A stretch of 33,570 nt of DNA from a virus, in IMG/VR virus record IMGVR_UViG_3300033143_001624, positions 1 through 33,570 of that record; one strand, given 5' to 3'. This document shows positions 28,697 to 33,570 of this stretch, in pieces; positions within the stretch are counted from its first letter, which is position 1, and every line of letters starts with the position of its first letter. The translations under genes and the position numbers were made by a program. The notes below the pieces were generated by a model that was not told the origin of the DNA, searched no databases, and worked only from the letters and a program-made list of their open reading frames with translations.

Positions 28697-28878
28697 AACA
28701 AGCAAGGTTTAAATTAGAAGCGGAGCATCCAGTATCTACTAATACTGCAATGCTCCGTTTTTATTATCCGCAAGTTGATATTGAAGGTCTAAGTGATGAT
28801 GATTGGTGTAGAATGGTATCAGAAATGGATTACGTTCTAAAGCATAACGGAACACTATTTAATAAAGAAAATGGCTGA
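28373..28878 (+). CDS. Tail assembly chaperone, -1 frameshift product (gpGT-like)
   Basis: A -1 shift at 28687-28693 continues the frame as KKLEQARFKLEAEHPVSTNT, AMLRFYYPQVDIEGLSDDDW and MVSEMDYVLKHNGTLFNKEN to TGA 28876-28878, giving about 168 residues. The second part has no good start of its own and ends overlapping the tape-measure start by 8 nt, which is the gpGT pattern: it links the chaperone to the tube protein. The genetic layout is as in lambda and many myoviruses; slippage frequency cannot be predicted. Confidence 0.8.
28687..28693 (+). other. Programmed -1 ribosomal frameshift site
   Basis: A AAA AAC in the zero frame of the upstream chaperone, directly before the TAG stop (28694-28696). 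It fits the X XXY YYZ rule, and the preceding two A extend the slippery tract. After re-pairing, reading continues in the -1 frame to 28878. Confidence 0.8.
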
Positions 28879-30388
28879 TTTAAAGTATAGGTTAACGTTA
28901 AACGACATGATGTCCCGAAGGCTAACGGGGGCAATATCTAAGACTAAAAAATTAGACAACACAATAGGTCGAGTTCAAAATAGAATTATAGGATTTGGTG
29001 CGGCATTCTTAGGAGGTCAAGCACTCGTTGGATTTGGTAAAAGCACTTTAGAAGCATTAAAGAACTACGAGTTTTTCTCAGCATCATTAAGAACCTTAAT
29101 GGGTGGAGATGAAAAAGCCGCAGGAGTATTACAAAAGAGATTAATAGAGTTTGCAAAAGTAACACCGTTTAGCTTATTAGAAGTTCAGCAAGGTACTAAG
29201 CAATTACTTGCAATGGGAGCAAGTTTCGATCAGGTGTTGCCAGAAATGAAAATGCTTGGAGATATATCTGCAGGTTTAGCCGTTCCTATGGAGCGATTAA
29301 TCTTAAACTTTGGTCAAGTAAGAGTACAAGGTAAGTTAACAGGAAGAGAGTTAAGAGACTTTAGCGTTGCTGGTGTTCCTTTATTAGAAACCTTATCCGA
29401 CACGATGGGTAAAACTAAAAAAGAGTTGATCGGAATGGTTTCGGCTGGGGAGATTGGGTTTCCGGAGGTGAAAAAAGCTTTTTCTGCAATGACCGAAGAG
29501 GGTGGTAGATTTTTCAAGTTAATGGAACAACAGTCGCTAACTGTTGGTGGTCGTTTATCCAATATGGGAGATAGTTGGGAGCAACTACAAGTACAAATAG
29601 GGAAATCGCAAACAGGAATTATTAATGGTACCGTTGATTGGGTTGCTAGGGGGGTTTCAGCACTAGAGGAGTATATGTCGGCTATCAATGACCTAGAGAA
29701 AACATTTGCCGACTTTCACGCTCCGCAAGTTGGAGATGATTTTAGCTTCATACAAAAAGTAAACTCGTATTTAGCAGGAAGATCAGAGGGTGTTTTGGAC
29801 GATGTTTTGTCTGGAGGATTAATCTCAAAAAGGAATGAGTTATTGTTTAGGCAAGATTTTCTATCAAGGCAGGTGACAAAAGCTGGAAGCGATGTTCCCG
29901 AACTGAACCAACTAAAAAATATCAGGGAATTAGAGCTTAAATCTCTAAACATTAGGAGAGGAAAAACAATAAAAGAGGATAAAAGGATTGAGGGGTTACT
30001 GGGTTTTCATAAATCTAATGCTGAAAGGTTAAGGAAAAAAGAAGGGAGAGAAGGTATAAGTAGCTCCGACTTCATGAAAGAAAGAGGGTTGTTGAAAAAA
30101 TCAATTAATGATATTGAAGGAGCTATCACATTAGCAATGGCAGAGGGGAAAGTGACACCTCAAGAGGGAGGGGAAGATGTAGAAGGAAGAGTAGGATCTG
30201 CAGGTTTTGGAACTGGAGTTGAAATATCGGGACGTAGACCACAAGAAATAAATATAACAATAGATAGTTTAGTAGAACAGTTAAATATTGAGGCGGCAAC
30301 AATAGAAGAAAGCAACGAAGAGCTAAAAGAAAAGGTGTCTCAAATATTAATTGAAGTAGTTAATGATGCAAACACAACAGCAAGATAA
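28871..30388 (+). CDS. Tape measure protein
   Basis: A 505-residue protein, mostly helical. NYEFFSASLRTLMGGDEKAA, LIEFAKVTPFSLLEVQQGTK, QLLAMGASFDQVLPEMKMLG, GQVRVQGKLTGRELRDFSVA and LSNMGDSWEQLQVQIGKS are the classical tape-measure N-terminal signature ('F......G......A..L..fA..tPf....v....k.L.a.G'). The C-terminal third is charged coiled coil. At about 1.5 angstrom per residue the length corresponds to a tail of roughly 75 nm. Overlaps the chaperone's shifted frame by 8 nt and abuts the next gene by one base. Confidence 0.9.
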   Translation: MADLKYRLTLNDMMSRRLTGAISKTKKLDNTIGRVQNRIIGFGAAFLGGQALVGFGKSTLEALKNYEFFSASLRTLMGGDEKAAGVLQKRLIEFAKVTPFSLLEVQQGTKQLLAMGASFDQVLPEMKMLGDISAGLAVPMERLILNFGQVRVQGKLTGRELRDFSVAGVPLLETLSDTMGKTKKELIGMVSAGEIGFPEVKKAFSAMTEEGGRFFKLMEQQSLTVGGRLSNMGDSWEQLQVQIGKSQTGIINGTVDWVARGVSALEEYMSAINDLEKTFADFHAPQVGDDFSFIQKVNSYLAGRSEGVLDDVLSGGLISKRNELLFRQDFLSRQVTKAGSDVPELNQLKNIRELELKSLNIRRGKTIKEDKRIEGLLGFHKSNAERLRKKEGREGISSSDFMKERGLLKKSINDIEGAITLAMAEGKVTPQEGGEDVEGRVGSAGFGTGVEISGRRPQEINITIDSLVEQLNIEAATIEESNEELKEKVSQILIEVVNDANTTAR

Positions 30389-31056
30389 TGGCAGATTTTC
30401 AATTAAACGATCCGTTAAAACCGCAAGAAAAAGATTTTGATATTGACTTAAAAGGTCAGGCAAAATTATTAGTTTCTGCATACGGATTAGGTGCATTAAA
30501 GACTAAGCTTTATGGGGTTGATTTACCCGAATATAATAGAGCTGAAAACGAGAGAAGCGAACAAAGTGATGGAGTTGGAAGGTTCGGGCAACCAGTATTT
30601 GACACACTAACATTCTCAGGAGACAACCCAGAGGTTAATGGTTTGTCATATACGCCATTAGACGGATCACCTGAAACGATAGCTCCTCAAACGTTTCTTA
30701 CTGTTCTTATAACGGTAACACAAGTTAAGAATATTGTTAAGACACCAATACAAGGAAGAAACGGAACTGTGAAAGAGTACATCTCTGATGGAGACTATTC
30801 TATTAATATAAAAGCATTACTAACAAGTGATAGAATTGATGTAGAACCAACAGAGGATAAGGAGCAGTTAATAAAATATTGCAAGGCTCCCGTAGCGATT
30901 GCGTGTTCTTCAAGGTATTTGCAGTCTTTTGGTATAAACAGCTTAGTTATAGATAAGTATAAATTCAGTCAAATACCGGGCAAAAGAAATCAAGTGCCTG
31001 TAGAGTTGAGTTGCTCTAGTGAAACACCGTTTGAAATAGCATTAAATAATGGATAG
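30388..31056 (+). CDS. DUF6046-like tail protein
   Basis: A 222-residue protein starting on the last base of the tape-measure gene. The pattern QPVFDTLTFSGDNPEVNGLS, FLTVLITVTQVKNIVKTPIQ, GTVKEYISDGDYSINIKALL and YLQSFGINSLVIDKYKFSQI agrees with the Bacteroidota phage family DUF6046, located between tape measure and hub. The 'G..GTVKEYI..GDY.I.I.G.L'-type motif is a marker of baseplate/LysM-associated tail proteins. Its probable role is a connector of tape measure and baseplate hub. Confidence 0.7.
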   Translation: MADFQLNDPLKPQEKDFDIDLKGQAKLLVSAYGLGALKTKLYGVDLPEYNRAENERSEQSDGVGRFGQPVFDTLTFSGDNPEVNGLSYTPLDGSPETIAPQTFLTVLITVTQVKNIVKTPIQGRNGTVKEYISDGDYSINIKALLTSDRIDVEPTEDKEQLIKYCKAPVAIACSSRYLQSFGINSLVIDKYKFSQIPGKRNQVPVELSCSSETPFEIALNNG

Positions 31057-32125
31057 GCTACAATCTAAAATAACATTTACAAGATATAACGACGCAGGTG
31101 TGGTTATATCCAACATTGTTATGGATTTTGTTAATGACATAATGATTGATACTAGCTTTGAAACATTAACAGATAAGGCTAGAATAACAATACCTAGAAA
31201 CTTGACTTTTAATGGTAAAGCTATTGCAACGGAAACTGACAGCGTTTTCAATAGAGGTGATAGCGTTAAGATAGAGGCTGGGTACTTTCCAAATATAAGG
31301 AGGGTATTTACAGGCTATATCACAAAACCTCACTCTCAAACGCCTATAGTATTAGACTGTGAAGATGAGATGTTTCAACTAAAACAAAAGACATTTACTT
31401 TTCCATTAGAATACACAACAATAACAAAGGATAAGAATGGAGGGTTGTTAAAAACGCCTAAAAAGAGTTATAGGGAGATTGATTTGGATGAGTTGATTGA
31501 CGCTATCAAGACAGCTGTAGATGTAGATTTAACAGTAAAAAATATAGCTAAAGTTGAGAGCTTAGGACATATAAGATTTTCAGATGTTACTCCAGCTCAA
31601 GCATTGGAATACTTACAAGATAATTATGGTATCTATTCTTATTTTGTTTATGATGAGGATAATGATGAGCAGATATTAAACATAGGGTTAGCTAGTGATG
31701 CTAGTGATACAAATAATGTACCTTTTGTATTTGAGGAGAGAATCATAAAAGAGAATATGGAATATGTTAAGTCAGAAGAAATGAATTTAAAAATAGTTTG
31801 CATTTCTTTTAACTCACAAACAAATGAAAAGAGTAGAAAACAGGCAGGAGCTAGTGATGGAGAAACAAGAACTTTCCACTACTTAAATTTAACTGCAGAT
31901 GAATGTCAGGCACACGCAGATAATATGTTGACAGAGTGGAGGTATGACGGATATAGAGGGGATTTTGAAACGTTTGGGGAGCCTTATATCAGGCATGGAG
32001 ATGTAGCCGAATTAACTAGCTTGCAGTATCCAGAGAAAGACGGCAACTACCAAGTTGTAAGCGTAGAAAGGAAGTTTGGAATGGGAGGGTATAGGCAAAT
32101 TATTGAACTAGGGAGGAAAATATGA
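31049..32125 (+). CDS. Baseplate hub protein (gpD/gp27-like)
   Basis: A 358-residue protein. FVNDIMIDTSFETLTDKARI, VFNRGDSVKIEAGYFPNIRR, VFTGYITKPHSQTPIVLDCE and AQALEYLQDNYGIYSYFVYD correspond to the hub-type plan (gp27/gpD): a first beta-barrel, 'F.G.I' strand and a second barrel. The C-terminal half ends with GDVAELTSLQYPEKDGNYQV, typical of the last hub domain. It follows DUF6046 and precedes the spike gene, as in other contractile phages. Confidence 0.75.
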   Translation: MDRLQSKITFTRYNDAGVVISNIVMDFVNDIMIDTSFETLTDKARITIPRNLTFNGKAIATETDSVFNRGDSVKIEAGYFPNIRRVFTGYITKPHSQTPIVLDCEDEMFQLKQKTFTFPLEYTTITKDKNGGLLKTPKKSYREIDLDELIDAIKTAVDVDLTVKNIAKVESLGHIRFSDVTPAQALEYLQDNYGIYSYFVYDEDNDEQILNIGLASDASDTNNVPFVFEERIIKENMEYVKSEEMNLKIVCISFNSQTNEKSRKQAGASDGETRTFHYLNLTADECQAHADNMLTEWRYDGYRGDFETFGEPYIRHGDVAELTSLQYPEKDGNYQVVSVERKFGMGGYRQIIELGRKI

Positions 32126-32595
32126 GCGCAAAAAGAGAATTAAGAGAAGGATTGAAAAACCTAAATAAGCATTTTATACCATACTCTGTATTGTGTAAGG
32201 TTGTAAATGTTGATTTAGATAACATGGTTATTGACTGTGAGTCATTGGATGAAGGAGCCAACATACTAGATGTTAAATTAATGGCGGCAAACGAGAAAGG
32301 GTTTTTAATAATTCCAAAAGAAGATAGCACTGTAGTAATATCTTTTATGTCAGAAATGACGGGTGTTGTTTCTATGTTTTCAGAGGTTGATGAAATACAG
32401 TTAAACGGAGATTCTTTCGGAGGTCTAACAAAAATAGAAGACGTAGTAACAAAGTTTAATAATTTAGAAAGTATGGTTAATACAATAATTGCGTGGGGCG
32501 CAACGGTTACGCCTGCATTGGTGGCGACACCGCTAATACCAACTGTAAAGGCAGATTTAGAAAACACAACGGTGTTGCATGGGAACGGAATTTAA
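32122..32595 (+). CDS. Baseplate spike-like protein (gpV/gp5-like)
   Basis: A 157-residue protein overlapping the hub gene by 4 nt. The central region (VLCKVVNVDLDNMVIDCESL, FLIIPKEDSTVVISFMSEMT, EVDEIQLNGDSFGG) is strand-rich and has the OB-like 'V..G...V.....D' plan of short spike proteins. The C-terminal part (LVATPLIPTVKADLENTTVL) may be the tip. A central spike punctures the host outer membrane. The assignment is by position and fold impression. Confidence 0.6.
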   Translation: MSAKRELREGLKNLNKHFIPYSVLCKVVNVDLDNMVIDCESLDEGANILDVKLMAANEKGFLIIPKEDSTVVISFMSEMTGVVSMFSEVDEIQLNGDSFGGLTKIEDVVTKFNNLESMVNTIIAWGATVTPALVATPLIPTVKADLENTTVLHGNGI

Positions 32596-32604
32596 ATATA
32601 AATT

Positions 32605-32910
32605 ATGGCACAACAAGACTTTAAATTAGAAAATGATTTTGACTTAGCAATTGAAAACGGCGACTTTGCTATTGTAGAAAGCGACCAAGATCACATAGCA
32701 ATAATAGTAAAATCGTACTTGGGAGCCTTTAAGCAGTTTCCTTTGGTTGGCTTAGGTATTGATTATTATTTAGCTTCAAGCACAAGCGAACAAGTGTTAA
32801 AAAGAAATATGACGGTTCAATTAAATAATGATGGTTATAGGGTAGACGGCATAACAGTTCTACCAGAGCATCAATATTTTATAGATGCAATAAGAATTAA
32901 AAACGAATAA
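32605..32910 (+). CDS. Baseplate gp25-like protein
   Basis: A 101-residue protein (AQQDFKLENDFDLAIENGDF, VESDQDHIAIIVKSYLGAFK, QFPLVGLGIDYYLASSTSEQ). The start 'D......G.D......G.....' and the 'I..I...YLG......P..G.GI..YL' run match the gp25/GPW-like wedge proteins in Bacteroidota phages. Such proteins initiate the sheath at the baseplate. Located between the spike and the LysM-like gene. Confidence 0.7.
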   Translation: MAQQDFKLENDFDLAIENGDFAIVESDQDHIAIIVKSYLGAFKQFPLVGLGIDYYLASSTSEQVLKRNMTVQLNNDGYRVDGITVLPEHQYFIDAIRIKNE

Positions 32911-32911
32911 G

Positions 32912-33232
32912 ATGGCAAAAAAAGTTGTAACAATGCGCAATAGTCAAACATCTTTTGACTTAGCTTTGCAATTATACGGGAGTATAGATAAGGTTTTCAC
33001 AATACTAAATGATAACGATAATCTTGATAATATACACTCTAAAGCGGTTGGTCAAAAGATTGAGTATGAGGAACAAACGTTAAGCATAACTCAACACTTT
33101 GCAACTAACAGTATAACGTTGGTGACAGGATTCCCAACATTAGGAGAAGAAGACCCTAGCAATTGGATATTAGCAACAGGGTTTTGGAATGACGAAGGGG
33201 TTTGGGTAGATAACGATTTTTGGATAGACTAA
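32912..33232 (+). CDS. LysM-like tail protein (tail protein X type)
   Basis: A 106-residue protein starting 1 nt after the preceding stop. TSFDLALQLYGSIDKVFTIL NDNDNL-type sequence is the LysM/tail protein X motif ('D.A...YG......I...N..L'), here truncated, followed by VGQKIEYEEQTLSI and an aromatic C-terminus (GFWNDEGVWVDNDFWID). It probably binds peptidoglycan or assists the baseplate. The terminal repeat of Trp and Asp (NDEGVWVDNDFW) is unusual. Confidence 0.65.
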   Translation: MAKKVVTMRNSQTSFDLALQLYGSIDKVFTILNDNDNLDNIHSKAVGQKIEYEEQTLSITQHFATNSITLVTGFPTLGEEDPSNWILATGFWNDEGVWVDNDFWID

Positions 33233-33242
33233 AAAATAAGAC

Positions 33243-33570
33243 ATGGCATTACCACAAGTACAAGACAATGACTCGGGATCAGTTGCAAGGGGAAAAATAA
33301 ACACTGCAATAGGTCAGGTAGACGCAAACGCTACAAGTATAGTATCTAAGGCAGATACGACCTATGTAGATACTCAAAACCTATTAGATGAAAAAGTAGA
33401 TAAAAAAAGCACAGACGTTGACACAGATAAAACCAGCGATACTAAATACCCTAGCGTTAAATCTGTTTACGATTGGGCTATAGGTTTATTTCAAGATATT
33501 TTAATTAGCGGAACCAATATAAAAACGGTAAACGGGACTACGCTTCTTGGGGCTGGAGATTTATCGGTTG
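33243..33570 (+). CDS. Tail fibre, N-terminal part (cut by window end)
   Basis: ATG at 33243 and open to the last base. ALPQVQDNDSGSVARGKINT, AIGQVDANATSIVSKADTTY, VDKKSTDVDTDKTSDTKYPS and VKSVYDWAIGLF, then KTVNGTTLLGAGDLSV, is the classical pattern of Bacteroidota phage fibres: a baseplate-binding start, a 'K.S.DV..D..SD.KYPSVKAV..W' segment and the 'I.TVNG.SLLG.GDL.V' motif. The receptor-binding part lies outside the window. Confidence 0.8.
   Translation, partial: MALPQVQDNDSGSVARGKINTAIGQVDANATSIVSKADTTYVDTQNLLDEKVDKKSTDVDTDKTSDTKYPSVKSVYDWAIGLFQDILISGTNIKTVNGTTLLGAGDLSV

Noticed and set aside
1-33570. Window as a complete circular genome joined at its ends
   Set aside because: Joining the last to the first base would stop the tail fibre after four more codons (about 113 residues), far too short for a fibre; the ends look like arbitrary cuts.
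1-33570. CRISPR array, tRNA, integrase or transposase
   Set aside because: No regular spaced repeats, no tRNA-like cloverleaf and no tyrosine, serine or DDE recombinase motifs were noticed; they may exist outside the window.

Overview
The window is a contiguous piece of a tailed-phage or prophage genome with a contractile (myovirus-type) tail and a Mu-like head, from a host in the Bacteroidota, most likely a flavobacterium. The reasons are: AT-rich sequence (by eye about one third G+C, not counted); promoters of the Bacteroidota type (TTG, about 19 nt, TAnnTTTG) at 3445-3474, 12294-12323 and 28318-28349; A-rich leaders such as AAAACTAAACTATG instead of Shine-Dalgarno sites; and protein families I know from memory as typical of Bacteroidota phages (DUF3127, DUF6291, DUF6046, DUF2586-like sheath). 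No integrase, transposase, CI-like repressor, tRNA, rRNA or CRISPR array is visible. Both ends are open: a membrane protein is cut at the left and a tail fibre at the right.

Layout. 1-1522: lysis cassette (XhlA-like membrane protein, M15 peptidase endolysin, holin-like protein, and a lipoprotein with a C-terminal membrane segment that fits a one-piece spanin). 1506-3305: leftward operon of seven very small genes (ribbon-helix-helix-like, zinc-ribbon and unknown), driven from a divergent promoter region at 3306-3499. 3500-9067: rightward early/replication genes, including an AP2-type DNA-binding protein, a DUF3127 protein with an SSB-like acidic tail, a possible annealase, an HNH nuclease, a RusA-like resolvase and two replication-initiation-type proteins. 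A structured RNA element at 7140-7219 splits this region. 9081-10494: small accessory genes separated by imperfect palindromes. 10584-12290: small and large terminase.

12291-14631: a second block of small accessory genes with its own strong promoter. Three of the spacers between these genes are copies, in inverted orientation, of spacers in the leftward block at 1500-3000, and one gene pair is paralogous. 14673-23630: connector, portal, Mu-F-like head protein, tail completion proteins, fibre-like proteins and baseplate J/I-like proteins, ended by a terminator. 23660-23917: a single leftward regulator-like gene between the structural operons. 23973-33232: prohead protease with scaffold tail, major capsid, terminator, sheath, tube, tail assembly chaperone with a -1 frameshift, tape measure, hub, spike, gp25-like and LysM-like baseplate proteins. 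33243-end: start of a tail fibre.

How it works together: the early operon handles DNA recombination and replication, terminase packages into a capsid built by the protease/scaffold/capsid set, the sheath-tube-baseplate genes build a contractile tail (a 505-residue tape measure suggests a short tail of about 75 nm), and the lysis cassette opens the diderm host envelope. The most unusual signals are the cassette-like mosaic of small genes and shared palindromic spacers, and an RNA element whose hairpin loop is perfectly complementary to the loop of the following terminator hairpin.
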